From positions 1 to 64,000 of the forward strand of contig CAKNRQ010000004.1 of assembly GCA_930990965.1 (NCBI GenBank): DNA of 64,000 bases. Direction: 5' to 3'. Source of the stretch: an uncultured Clostridia bacterium (GTDB lineage Bacteria > Bacillota > Clostridia > Oscillospirales > Oscillospiraceae). The position numbers and the translations under genes were made by a program. Shown here piece after piece: positions 41,893 through 51,400 of this stretch (positions are counted from its first letter, which is position 1; each line of letters opens with the position of its first letter). Below the pieces are notes generated by a model, which searched no databases, had not been told where the DNA came from, and worked only from the letters and a program-made list of their open reading frames with translations.

Positions 41893-43605
41893 TTACACCG
41901 CCAGCAGCTTGAGCGCAGCCTGGGCGGCGCGGGCGGCGTCGTCAGTGTAGCAGTCGGCGCCTATCTCGTTGCAGTACTCCTGAGTTATGGGCGCGCCGCC
42001 TACCATAATTTTCACGCTGCCGCGGATGCCGCGCTCATTGGCGAGATCGACGACCCGGCGCATCTCGTCCATCGTTGTGGTCAGCAGGGCCGAGCAGGCT
42101 ATGATGTCACAGTGCTCGTTGACGGCGGTGTCCACAAACTGCTCCGCGGAGACGTCTACGCCCAGGTCCACGACCTCGATGCCGCTGCCCTCCATCATTA
42201 TCTTTACGAGGTTCTTGCCGATGTCGTGCATGTCGCCGCGCACGGTGCCGATGCAGACGCGGCCAGCGCTCTTGCGCTCTCCGGAGGAAAGCAGGGGCTT
42301 GAGCTTGTCGGTGGCCGAGTTCATGGCTCTGGCCGCGACCAGCATCTCAGGCACGAAGGCCCGGCCTGTGCTGAAGTCGTCGCCAAGTAGCTGCATGCCC
42401 TCGACGAGCGCGTCAAGTATGCTCTGCGCGGCTGTGCCCTCGGCGAGAGCGGCGTCAACGAGCTCCAGAACACGTTTGCGGCGTCCGCGGCGCAGCGCTT
42501 CGGCTATCTTGCCGAGCGTGCCGTCGCCGGTTTCGGCGGTGTTGACAGAGGTATCTGCCGCCTGAGCGGCTGTCGGCCGCGGAGCGGTGCGGCGCGCTAT
42601 GGGCGCACGGGCAGAGTGGAGGTGAACCTCGCTGTTCCACGCGGCGATTTCCGCGTCAATCGCGGCGTCCACCTGCGGATAGACTGCGCCGGGCAGGCCG
42701 TAGGTGATGCTGGGTATGTAGTAACCGCGCGGGGTGTTCTCCTCGAGCGCCTTGCGGACGTAGGCCCGGATCTCATCCTCGCTGGCGTCCGCGCGGTCAA
42801 TGGCCGCGCCGATGCCGCCCATGAGTATCATGCGGCCCTGCAAACGCTCCTGCAACGCGGGGATGTTGTTCTCGGGCAGCACGCCCTGCCAGCACTGTAT
42901 GCCTATCTCGGCCATGTCATCGACTATGTCAGCGAGGTAGGCGTCGCCGTGATGTATCGCAATGACGCCGCGGGAACGGATGTAGCCGTAGAACTTGCGG
43001 TAGGGCTCCTTGTAGAATTCACGCCACATGTCGGGCTTCATGAAGAGCGCGTCCTTGGTGCCCCAGTCGTCGTGGGAGAAGATGACGTCGGGGTGGAGGT
43101 TGTCTATGAGCATTTTCACGTAGCGCAGACGGTAGTCGCAGATGTAGTCTATGAGCTCGTGCATCTCGTCGGGGTGCTCGTAGAGGTTGGAGAGCGTGTC
43201 CTCAAAGCCCATGAGGAAGTGGCACTGCTCGAACATGCCCGTGCCCATGAAACCGGCGATGAGCTTTTCGCCGCGCAGGGCGTCTGCTTTGGCGCAGATA
43301 TCCTCCCAGCCGGTCTGGCAGTTGGCCTCGATATCCGGGGCGTGGACGACTTCGCGCCAGCGCGTTATGTCCTTTAAGACCTTTTTCTCCTCCGTGGTGT
43401 CCGGCATGGGACCGGGGGCGTCGGCGGGGAAGAGAATGGTGGTGCCCCAGCGATCGACGCTCGTGGTGCCGCGCACGCGGTTGCCACGCAGGTAGGTGTT
43501 TATCGGGTCTGCCGTCATCATGGCCAGAGCCTCATACTGGTCGAGTATGCGCTCCGGCTTGCCGTCGGGCTTGAGCATTTCAAGAAAGATCTCTCTGGGT
43601 GTCAT
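41893..43605 (-). CDS. URO-D-type methyltransferase fused to a corrinoid-binding domain
   Basis: This 570-residue protein has a URO-D/MtaA-like methyltransferase barrel (residues 1 to about 340; FSHDDWGTKDALFM, AIHHGDAYLADIVDDM, ILMGGIGAAIDRA), a linker rich in Ala and Thr, a helical cap (about 375-460, LVDAALAEGTAAQSILDAL) and a B12-binding Rossmann domain with the cobalt-ligand motif RGDMHDIGKNLV and VDLGVDVSAEQFVD. Usually these are separate proteins. It would demethylate a methoxylated or methylated compound and pass the methyl group onward. The ATG at 43605 follows GAGGAG and overlaps the DUF2284 stop as ATGA. Confidence 0.92.
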   Translation of the reverse strand: MTPREIFLEMLKPDGKPERILDQYEALAMMTADPINTYLRGNRVRGTTSVDRWGTTILFPADAPGPMPDTTEEKKVLKDITRWREVVHAPDIEANCQTGWEDICAKADALRGEKLIAGFMGTGMFEQCHFLMGFEDTLSNLYEHPDEMHELIDYICDYRLRYVKMLIDNLHPDVIFSHDDWGTKDALFMKPDMWREFYKEPYRKFYGYIRSRGVIAIHHGDAYLADIVDDMAEIGIQCWQGVLPENNIPALQERLQGRMILMGGIGAAIDRADASEDEIRAYVRKALEENTPRGYYIPSITYGLPGAVYPQVDAAIDAEIAAWNSEVHLHSARAPIARRTAPRPTAAQAADTSVNTAETGDGTLGKIAEALRRGRRKRVLELVDAALAEGTAAQSILDALVEGMQLLGDDFSTGRAFVPEMLVAARAMNSATDKLKPLLSSGERKSAGRVCIGTVRGDMHDIGKNLVKIMMEGSGIEVVDLGVDVSAEQFVDTAVNEHCDIIACSALLTTTMDEMRRVVDLANERGIRGSVKIMVGGAPITQEYCNEIGADCYTDDAARAAQAALKLLAV

Positions 43606-44150
43606 GGATTCTCCTCCTCGTTTATTAGAATACAGGATGAATACGTAATGGTCCCCGGCCCGTGGTAGTACTCCAGCCCCGCGCTCTTGCAGGCGTCGGA
43701 GACAAGCAGGCCGTAGGCCTCCATGCTCGGCCAGAGCTTGTCCGGGTGGCGGCAGGGCTTGTCGGGGTAGGTGCATTGGACGCAGCGTGTACAGGAGCCC
43801 GCGCCCATGGGCAGGAACTCGCCGCGCGTCACCAACCTGGCCTGGCGCGAGAGCGTGTCGAAGCGGCGCTTGTGCGCTTCCTCCGCGGCCTTGATGCCCT
43901 CAGCGTCAAAGTCGCCGTCGAGCGCGGCCACGGTTTGTACCAGCACGCAGCGGGAGAATTTCCGCGCCCTGCGCTCTAGCGCCTCAATCGAGCCGCAGGC
44001 CGGTGGACAGCTCCAGCACTTGCCGTAGCGCTTGCAGCGCCCGGACGCGCACATAGCGCGCACCTCCTGCGAAAAAACCAACTCCCCCGCGTCAAACTCC
44101 GAAGCGCACTCAAAGCCGATTTCAATTGCAAGATCTGTGAGTCCAGGCAT
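43602..44150 (-). CDS. DUF2284 metal-binding protein
   Basis: This 182-residue protein is cysteine-rich: VRAMCASGRCKRYGKCWSCPP near residue 35 and GSCTRCVQCTYPDKPCRHP near 120, typical of DUF2284, a predicted metal or Fe-S protein often found beside corrinoid methyltransferase genes. Its four-base overlap with the URO-D/corrinoid fusion gene argues for a joint function, perhaps electron transfer to the corrinoid. The ATG at 44150 directly follows the GNAT gene stop. Confidence 0.85.
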   Translation of the reverse strand: MPGLTDLAIEIGFECASEFDAGELVFSQEVRAMCASGRCKRYGKCWSCPPACGSIEALERRARKFSRCVLVQTVAALDGDFDAEGIKAAEEAHKRRFDTLSRQARLVTRGEFLPMGAGSCTRCVQCTYPDKPCRHPDKLWPSMEAYGLLVSDACKSAGLEYYHGPGTITYSSCILINEEENP

Positions 44151-44654
44151 TTAAACGCCACCTTTCACGTGGAATACATACCGCAGCTCGCGCACTGGCC
44201 GTCCACCTATCTCATCGTTAAGCGCATCGCCGCTACAGACGAATCCGGCGCGCTCGTAAAAGGCTCGCGCCCGGGTGTTCTCCTCCAGTCCCCAGAGAAA
44301 AACTTCGTCAAAACCCATAGCATCAAGCGCGTCCAGCGCAGCCTCAAGCAGCGCACGGCCCAGGCCGCGCCCTGTGTATTCGGGACGCAGGTAGAGCGAT
44401 ATAACTTCGCCCGAGCCACCGTATTCAGCGAAGCGTGAAGGCCCGAAACTCGCCGTCCCTGCGTAGACGCTGCCGTCCACGGCGACGAGCGTGTAAACTC
44501 CCGGGGCGTCGAAGAAATCCCGCCAGCGCCCGGCGGGCAGTGCGTCGAGAAACGCCTGCGGCACTATGCCGCGATAGGCCCAACGCCAGCTAGTCTCGTA
44601 TACGCCGGAAAGCGCGAGCCTGTCGTCGTCCGGGCGTATTGTGCGAATTTCCAT
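44151..44654 (-). CDS. GNAT family N-acetyltransferase
   Basis: This 167-residue protein shows the acetyl-CoA-binding loop LRPEYTGRGLGRALLEAAL and WGLEENTRARAFYERAGF, typical of GNAT. The ATG at 44654 follows GGAGG; an in-frame opening from 44705 extends into repeat sequence. It is the first gene of the corrinoid group on the minus strand, though its substrate and link to methyl transfer are unknown. Confidence 0.88.
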   Translation of the reverse strand: MEIRTIRPDDDRLALSGVYETSWRWAYRGIVPQAFLDALPAGRWRDFFDAPGVYTLVAVDGSVYAGTASFGPSRFAEYGGSGEVISLYLRPEYTGRGLGRALLEAALDALDAMGFDEVFLWGLEENTRARAFYERAGFVCSGDALNDEIGGRPVRELRYVFHVKGGV

Positions 44655-44673
44655 AGGTATAACCTCCGGGCAG

Positions 44674-44935
44674 AGTGCAACGTTGCCTCCACTACCCACC
44701 AGCACACGAGCAAAGCGATGTGTGCGGAAAATGAGGCATCCACGTTGGGCAACGTCGGTTTCACCACCCGCCAGCGCACCAGCGCAGCGTCGTGCGCGGC
44801 AAGAGCCGCACCCGGTTGGGCAACGCCGGTCTTACCGGCTGCCAAAGCCCAACGGGCAAACCCTGGGCAACGTCCCGTGTTAACCCGTCAGCGGCCGCGA
44901 AGCGAAACCGCGGCCGGCGATGGTGTAACTAAATA
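44674..44935. repeat. Degenerate tandem repeats of about 71 bp
   Basis: GCAACG(T/C) recurs at 44677, 44749, 44820 and 44867. Units one and two align along their length (CCACTACCCACCAGCACAC with TCACCACCCGCCAGCGCAC, and GTTGGGCAACG at the joins), and each unit can form a hairpin around its middle (CACACGAG...GTGTGCG; GCGCACCAG...GTGCGC). Nothing coding is visible. Confidence 0.6.
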
Positions 44936-45007
44936 GAAGTTTAGGGATGACCACCTGAACGATATTGCCAGCCCGAGATACGAGGCACCCTTGCGTACAA
45001 GTCCGCA

Positions 45008-45072
45008 CCAAAGAGGTTTTCTCTTTGGAGTCTGAGGGGTTTCTTTTTGACAAGACAAAAAGAAATCTCTCA
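45008..45072. other. Two adjacent hairpins upstream of the RACo-like gene
   Basis: CCAAAGAG-N5-CTCTTTGG (45008-45028) is followed by GAGGGGTTTCTTTTTG (45034-45049) pairing with CAAAAAGAAATCTCTC (45056-45071) through G-U wobbles. They may be transcription terminators for one strand or a structured leader. The rest of 44936-45198 shows no gene. Confidence 0.5.
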
Positions 45073-45198
45073 GGATTGCGGCATTACCTAATGCCACCCT
45101 CCCACCTCCGGCGACGTGCCACCCATCGTCGGGCAGCCCACCGGGAACGCTATTCCCACGGAGCACAGTTCTGCGGAAAACGTAAGGGATACCTCTGC

Positions 45199-45227
45199 TT
45201 GACCGGATGCGATAAAAATAGTATAGT
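45199..45227 (+). promoter_or_regulatory. Promoter of the RACo-like and homocysteine methyltransferase genes
   Basis: TTGACC (45199-45204) and TATAGT (45222-45227) are 17 bp apart, 33 bp before the GTG start. Confidence 0.68.
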
Positions 45228-45260
45228 TATACCATTAAATTATAAGGTGGTGAGGCCGCG

Positions 45261-46799
45261 GTGTCAACCGTCACTGTGCGCTCCGAGAGCGGAGACTTTA
45301 AGCTTTTGTATGAACCCGGAGTGACGCTCCTGGACGTCCTGCGCTCGGAGTCCTTTGATATAGCGGCGCCCTGCGGTGGGCAGGGCAAGTGCGGGAAGTG
45401 CGCCGTTACGCTGATCTCGTCCGACGGCAAGCGCGAGCGCGTAAACGCCTGCCAGATACTGGCCTCAGACGTGGGAGACCGCGTAGTCATAGCGCCGGAT
45501 TCTGCTTCCGGCGGCGAAATACAGCTCTCCGGCGCGCTCATAAGTGGCGCTGGCGGGCTAAGAGGCTATGCCGCCGCGCTGGATATAGGCACAACGACCC
45601 TCGCCGTACGCATAGTTGACCGTGCCAGCGGCGAGACGCTGGCCTCAGCGAGCGCCTGGAACGCCCAGGCGCCATATGGTGCGGACGTGATAAGCCGTAT
45701 TAAGCACGCCTCCAGGCCGGAAGGACTGGACAAGCTCACTGCGCTTGCGCGCAATCAGGCCCGCGAGCTGATAATCACGGCCTGCGGCGATGCCGGAATT
45801 GCGCAGGGAGAGATAGACGAAATACTCTGCTGCGGCAACACGACGATGGAGCACATCTTCGCCGGTATTTCGCCGGAGAGCCTGGGCCGCGCACCGTATA
45901 CGCCCGCGACGTACTTCACCGGCGGCGAGGCGCTTCGTGACGAGGCCTTTCCCAACGCCGCCATACGCCTTGCGCCCTGCGTGTCGGGCTTTGTCGGCGG
46001 CGACACGGTCGCGGCGGTACACGCCACGGGCATGGCCGGGAAGAGCGGCGTGCGCCTTCTGATGGATATAGGCACGAACGGCGAACTAGTGTTGGGTGGC
46101 AAAGACGGACTCATAAGCTGCTCCGTGGCCTGCGGCCCGGCCTTCGAGGGCGCGGAGATAAGCTGCGGCATGCGCTCAGTGCCCGGAGCCATAAGCGCGG
46201 TGCGTTTTGCACAGGGCGAATTCTGGTACGTGGTCATAGGCGGCGGCTACCCCAAGGGCATCTGCGGCACCGGCATTGTGGATGCGCTTGCTGAAATGCT
46301 GAGAGCCGGCGTGGTAGACGGCACGGGCCGGCTCTTGGAGCCGGATGAGCTGCCGAAGGGTCTGCGCGAGACCGTGTCCGTAAACAAAAAGGGCAACGTG
46401 TCCTTCACCGTCGCGCCAGGGGTGAAGCTCCGGGCAGCGGATATACGCAAGCTTCAGCTTGCCAAGGCCGCTGTGCGCGCGGGAGTGGACCTGCTGATGG
46501 AGCGCGCGGGAGTTACGGCCGGAGACATAGACGAGGTCTGCCTGGCCGGTGGTTTCGGTACGAGGCTGAACATAAAGAGCGCCGCAGCCATAGGCCTGAT
46601 CCCGCCTGAGCTGGCAGACAAGACCCGCGCCGTGGGCAATGCGGCGCTCGACGGCGTACACCTCGCGCTGTGCGAACCGGACGGGGCAGAAAAGCTGCTT
46701 GCCATACGCGAACGCTGTGAGTATATGGAGCTCGCCGGGAGCGCGGAGTTTTCAGACGCTTTTGTGGACGCGATGGCCTTTCACGACGAGGACGACTAA
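45261..46799 (+). CDS. RACo-like ATP-dependent reductive activator of corrinoid proteins
   Basis: This 512-residue protein has an N-terminal 2Fe-2S ferredoxin domain (APCGGQGKCGKCAV, with the fourth Cys in NACQI) and an ASKHA-type activator domain (AALDIGTTTLAVRIVD, CCGNTTMEHIFAGI, LLMDIGTNGELVLG, CLAGGFGTRLN; the DUF4445 family). Such proteins reactivate Co(II)-corrinoids by reduction to Co(I). The partner is probably the corrinoid domain encoded on the opposite strand next door. GTG at 45261 follows AAGGTGGTGAGG. It is shorter than typical RACo (about 600), mainly for lack of a longer linker domain. Confidence 0.92.
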   Translation: MSTVTVRSESGDFKLLYEPGVTLLDVLRSESFDIAAPCGGQGKCGKCAVTLISSDGKRERVNACQILASDVGDRVVIAPDSASGGEIQLSGALISGAGGLRGYAAALDIGTTTLAVRIVDRASGETLASASAWNAQAPYGADVISRIKHASRPEGLDKLTALARNQARELIITACGDAGIAQGEIDEILCCGNTTMEHIFAGISPESLGRAPYTPATYFTGGEALRDEAFPNAAIRLAPCVSGFVGGDTVAAVHATGMAGKSGVRLLMDIGTNGELVLGGKDGLISCSVACGPAFEGAEISCGMRSVPGAISAVRFAQGEFWYVVIGGGYPKGICGTGIVDALAEMLRAGVVDGTGRLLEPDELPKGLRETVSVNKKGNVSFTVAPGVKLRAADIRKLQLAKAAVRAGVDLLMERAGVTAGDIDEVCLAGGFGTRLNIKSAAAIGLIPPELADKTRAVGNAALDGVHLALCEPDGAEKLLAIRERCEYMELAGSAEFSDAFVDAMAFHDEDD

Positions 46800-46838
46800 G
46801 CATTAGACGGCCGCGTTTGCGGCGAAAGGGAGGATATT

Positions 46839-48056
46839 ATGGAACTGTATTTCCCCGTGCTGCTAGACGGCGCAACGGGTACGGAACTTCAAAAGCGTGG
46901 ATTCACGGGCGGCGAGACGGCCGAGGCCTGGGTACTGGAGCACCCGGAGGCGATGCTGGATGTGCAGCGGCGCTATGTCGAGGCTGGCAGCCGCGTGATA
47001 TACACGCCCACCTTCGGAGCCAACCGCGTGAAGCTCGAGGCGGCCGGTATCTTCAACCGTGTGCGCGAGTTCAACCTGCGCCTCGCGGCCATAGCCAAAG
47101 AGGCGGCTGGAGACAAGGCGCTCGTGGCCGGTGACATAGCCCCGACGGGGCTGTTCCTCGCCCCGCTGGGCACGGCGAGCTTTGAAGAGCTCTTCGAGAT
47201 CTACGCAGAGCAGGCCGCCGCGCTTGAGGAGGCCGGGGTAGACCTCTTTGTGATAGAGACGATGATGACCTTGCCTGAGGCGCGCGCGGCGCTGCTTGCA
47301 GTGCGCTCAGTTAGCAAGAAACCGGCCATTGTGAGCTTCACCTGCGACGAGAACGGCCGCACGCTCACGGGCACCGACGTGGCCGCAGCGCTTGTGGTCA
47401 TGCAGGGTATGGGCGCGGACGCCTTCGGCTTGAACTGCTCGGTTGGGCCGCGCGACATACTCGCGCAGATAGAGCGGCTGCGTCCCTGGGCAGAGATACC
47501 GCTGCTGGCCAAGCCCAACGCCGGGCTGCCGCAGATGGTCGGCGGCAAGACCGTCTACGACTGCCCGCCCGAGGAGTTTGCCGCCTGCGCCGGTGAATTC
47601 GCCGCTGCCGGTGTTGCCTACTTCGGCGGCTGCTGCGGCACGGACGAGGGGCATATCGCCGCGCTCAAGTCCGCGCTGGACGGCGTAAAGACCGCCGCGC
47701 CCGCGCCAAACTACGGCGGGAAGATGCCCTGCGCCAGCGAGAAGGAGGCCTATTTGCTCGAGAGCGATATCGAGCTGCCTGAGCCCTTCGCCTGCGACGG
47801 CGAGCTCGCGGACAACAATGAGGACGCGCAGGACGAGGACGCCGCTATGATAGCCGTGCGTATTGACACGCTGGCCGATGCGGAAGTGTTCGCCGACTGC
47901 CAGTACGCCATCAAGTGCCCGCTGGCTGTCGTCTCCGACGACGCCGCGGCGCTCGAGGCAGCGCTGCGCGCCTATCAGGGCCGTGCGCTCTATTCTGGTT
48001 CGCTCGGCGACGATGTGCTCGTGCCGATGGCCGAGAAGTACGGACTTGTGCTGTAA
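46839..48056 (+). CDS. Homocysteine S-methyltransferase family protein
   Basis: This 405-residue protein has a Hcy-binding barrel (PVLLDGATGTELQKRGF, GLNCSVGPRDILAQIE, and the zinc ligands in AYFGGCCGTDEGHI). After residue 290 comes an extra segment of about 115 residues that I do not recognise (contains ADNNEDAQDEDAAM). It is similar to the N-terminal part of MetH. It would transfer a methyl group from a methyl-corrinoid to homocysteine, or act on another thiol. It lies 39 bases after the RACo-like gene and ends at a terminator. Confidence 0.88.
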   Translation: MELYFPVLLDGATGTELQKRGFTGGETAEAWVLEHPEAMLDVQRRYVEAGSRVIYTPTFGANRVKLEAAGIFNRVREFNLRLAAIAKEAAGDKALVAGDIAPTGLFLAPLGTASFEELFEIYAEQAAALEEAGVDLFVIETMMTLPEARAALLAVRSVSKKPAIVSFTCDENGRTLTGTDVAAALVVMQGMGADAFGLNCSVGPRDILAQIERLRPWAEIPLLAKPNAGLPQMVGGKTVYDCPPEEFAACAGEFAAAGVAYFGGCCGTDEGHIAALKSALDGVKTAAPAPNYGGKMPCASEKEAYLLESDIELPEPFACDGELADNNEDAQDEDAAMIAVRIDTLADAEVFADCQYAIKCPLAVVSDDAAALEAALRAYQGRALYSGSLGDDVLVPMAEKYGLVL

Positions 48057-48077
48057 ACAAGGTAATAAATACAATGA

Positions 48078-48110
48078 AACCGCCCGGGGTAATTCCCGGG
48101 CGGCTTTTTA
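48078..48110. terminator. Terminator between the methyltransferase gene and the first SLH gene
   Basis: ACCGCCCGGGGTAATTCCCGGGCGG is followed by CTTTTTA on the plus strand. The nearly same hairpin occurs at 52311-52340 next to the second SLH gene. Confidence 0.85.
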
Positions 48111-48475
48111 TGGAGAATCGAAACTTAGATTTTGTCTATGCTGCGCATGAGTATCGTGGCGCACTGGGCGCGGATGGCGCCGCCCATCGGGTCGATGGTG
48201 CTTGCGCCCACGCCTGTGATGACGCCCTCGTCAACGGCCCAGGCCATGGCGGCCTCGGCCCAGTCGGAGACGCTTGCCGCGTCGCTCCACGCGCTCAGGG
48301 TGGCGTCAGTCTCGGGCTCGCCGGCGAAGCGCCAGAGCATGGTCACGAGCTGCTCACGGGTGACGGCGCCGTTGGCGTCAGTGCCGTCGGAGACGCCGGA
48401 GGCGACGGCCCAGCTCTGAGCCTCGCTCACCCAGTTGGAGCCGGTGATGGTCTCGCCGTCAATGCGGGCGAGGAT
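48109..48475. repeat. Duplicated block, copy A (3' end of the first SLH gene)
   Basis: This 367-bp block is identical, base for base by eye, to 52342-52708, and similarity continues for about 130 bp with scattered changes. It covers the last part of the SLH region, the stop codon and 17 bases beyond it. Confidence 0.93.
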
Positions 48476-51400
48476 GGCCCAGACCATTGCGCGGGTCATA
48501 GCGCCGTTGGGGTTGAACTGGGTGCTGCTCACGCCGTCCATGAGGCCGTTGTTGTAGACGTAGACAACCGCGTCGTAGTACCAGGAGTTGGCCGCAACGT
48601 CGGTGAAGGGCTCCGAGGGTTCATCCGGCGTGTCAGGTTCATCTGGCGCATCGGGCTCACTCGGCCGCCCCGGCGTGCCGGGGTTCACGGGCTCGTCCGG
48701 AGTGTCAGGCTCGTCGGTGCCGCCGGGTTCTTCCGGGGTAGCGGGGGTCTCCTCTATCTCGGGAGATATGACATAGTCACCGTTGCCGGACACGACAAAG
48801 CTCACGCTGCTGCCGCTTTCGCTTTCGCTGGACGGAACGCCGGTATCACCCTGCTGTACGCCGCCGGTGGCGTCGGGGATGGTCAGAGTGGGTTTCAGCT
48901 CGGCGAGTATGGTGGGGTCTGCCTGCACGGAGACATTGACTGCGCTGCCATCCTGCGTCACGGTGATGCGGGCGTCAAAATCGCCCGTGAGGTGGGGGTG
49001 AGCCTCTGTGCCCAGATTCCAGGTGCCGAGCAGCTTGCCGCCTTCATCGACCACGTCTATGACACGGGGCGTATCGGTAGGCTCGGCAAAAGCTGAAGCG
49101 TCGATTATAAGGTTCTCGCTTTCGCTGTTGACGATTTCTGTCGGCAAATCCCAGTCGATAGTGAGGTAGTTCTCTTCCTCACCGGTACTTATCTGTTCAT
49201 CTGCCGATGCTGAGAAGAGCACGGCGCCGCCGGAGCCGGAGCTGCTCAGGGCGCTTGCGTCCTGCAGGTCCGGGTAGTTGCGGTCGTTGTATCTGAAGAT
49301 GGGGAAGATCCAGCGCGGGTTGGTTATAACCCTCGTCTCGCCGCCGGGGGCGACTTTCACAATGGGTGGCATATTGATAACGGCGTTTAGTAGTTGATGG
49401 CTGCCCTTTATCGCGTCGAGTATTTCTGCCGACGTCATGTTCCTCAGGGTTATCCCGTAGTAGTTGCGGTAGAAGTAAATGGTGCCGGGGCACTGCACGT
49501 CGAAAGTTACGTCGTTGTTTACAAAGTTGCTGTCAACGATGCGGAAATAGTATGGGCTGAGGATACCGCCCAGCTGCAGTGCCTGGACAGCGGTATCGTT
49601 ATTTATGAACACGTTGCCCTCCCAGGGGTTGATAGAGCCGTTATGCTGCTCATACATGTTCAGGCGCACGGCAATGCCGTTGTCCGCAAACACGCAGTAT
49701 CTCGGGTTTATCGTGCTCCTGTTGGCATCTATGGCCACGTCGTAGCCCTGGAAGGTGCAGCGATTCGCCTGGGCGCGTCCGTTGGACAGGGCGCTTACCC
49801 CAGAGCTGTCGGCAGGGGCAACGAAGTCAAGCGCATCCAATACGGCAGCCGAGCCGTTGAGGTCTATGCCTCCCACTATAGTGGTGCGGTTGTTTGCTAT
49901 CAGGTTGATTTCGTAGTTGCCGTAATCCAAGAGATCTTCCGGGAGGACTATGGTGCCCTCGTACTTCTCTGCGTTCAGGAAGAAATTCAGGGTGCCCCGG
50001 CCGTCCTCGGGGAGCTGGGCAGCAGCGTCGGCAATCGCGGCGTTGAGCGCTTCGACGGTGTCGTCTGCGGGGCGATCATAATTTGTATCGAGGACGCGGT
50101 CTATCCGCAGCGTCACGCTGACTGTGCCGGATTCAATGAGCTGGGAACCGGAATAGACGTCTACCGTGGCGATGGCAAGCGCGGTGGCGTCATAGCCGCG
50201 TTTGACGTAGACTTTAGCGGTGTTGCCGGTGAAGGAGCTGGTCGTCAGCACGGCATCGCCTGCGTCCTGTGAAAAGCTGAAGGTCTCGCCATAGCCATCG
50301 CAGCCGAAGAGAGTCCGTATCTCCATGCTGCGCACTTGGACGTGCAGGGGCCCCGCCCTGTCAACCAGGTAGTAGGCTTCGCCCTCTGCGTCGTACTGTT
50401 TCAGGCCGACGTTTACCGTCAGGTCGCGGAACTCATAGCGCTCGTTTTCAGGATCCGGGCTCTCGCTGGTGGAGTTGGCGTACTCCCAGTTGCCCTCGTT
50501 TATAATAGTGGCGTCGTCCCCGTAGTCGAATCCGAAGCCGACTATGTAATCGTTTCCATCGCTGGTTATGCGGATGCAGCTTCCATAGGGACGCTTATTT
50601 ATACTGATGCCGACATTTTCACTGCCGGTGGAGACGTTCAGATAATACCCGTAATCATCCGTCGGCGCGGCGAGCGTGATTTTGACGGTCTTACTATCCA
50701 CCTCGTCGTAGCTTATTTCTTTCCCGTCTACCCTGAGTTCCAGCTGGTCAAAGTCGAAAGCTTGGTCAGACGTCAGCCACAGCTCGCCGTTTGTGAGGGA
50801 GTAATAGCTGACAAACGAGTTGACGGGTATGTACGAGTCCGCGTCCAGCGTCCCGGAGGTGTAGAACTTCAGCCCCGTGCGGCGGGTTTCAACCGCAAGC
50901 GATACGGTGACGTCTGGGCGGCCGTCTATGGTTATGTCAGCCGTCACGATTGCGGAGGCGGCGCTGCCGTCGCGGCAATAGAGCGTCGCCCTGTCTCCGT
51001 TACTTGTGAGCACCGTCTCATCGGGCGAGAAGCTGAAGGAGTTCGCCTCTCCGGAGATCTGCCGTATGCTCATGCCGTGAACCTCGATACTGACGTTGCG
51101 CACCTCGTCGCCGTTGTCGTCCTGCGCCACGACCTCCAGCCCATTAGTAAACTCCACGAAGTTGTCGGTGGCGGCAGTCTTGTCGCTTACATTCATCAGG
51201 CTGTTTCTGTTGTCAAAGATACGGCTGCCTCCGCTCGAAAAACCGACGGTATAGCCGTTATATTCCACGGCAGACGAGACCGGCCGGCTGGTCAGCGGAA
51301 AACTGGTGTGCTGTCTGCCATAATTGGCCTCAACCCAGTAGCTCTGGTTAGGTGTGGGTTCAGGCAGCGTGATTTGTGCGGCATTGTTCTGCCATGTGAG

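Noticed and set aside
44936..45198. Possible cobalamin riboswitch before the RACo-like gene
   Set aside because: Neither strand shows a recognisable B12 box or the other conserved cobalamin aptamer blocks.
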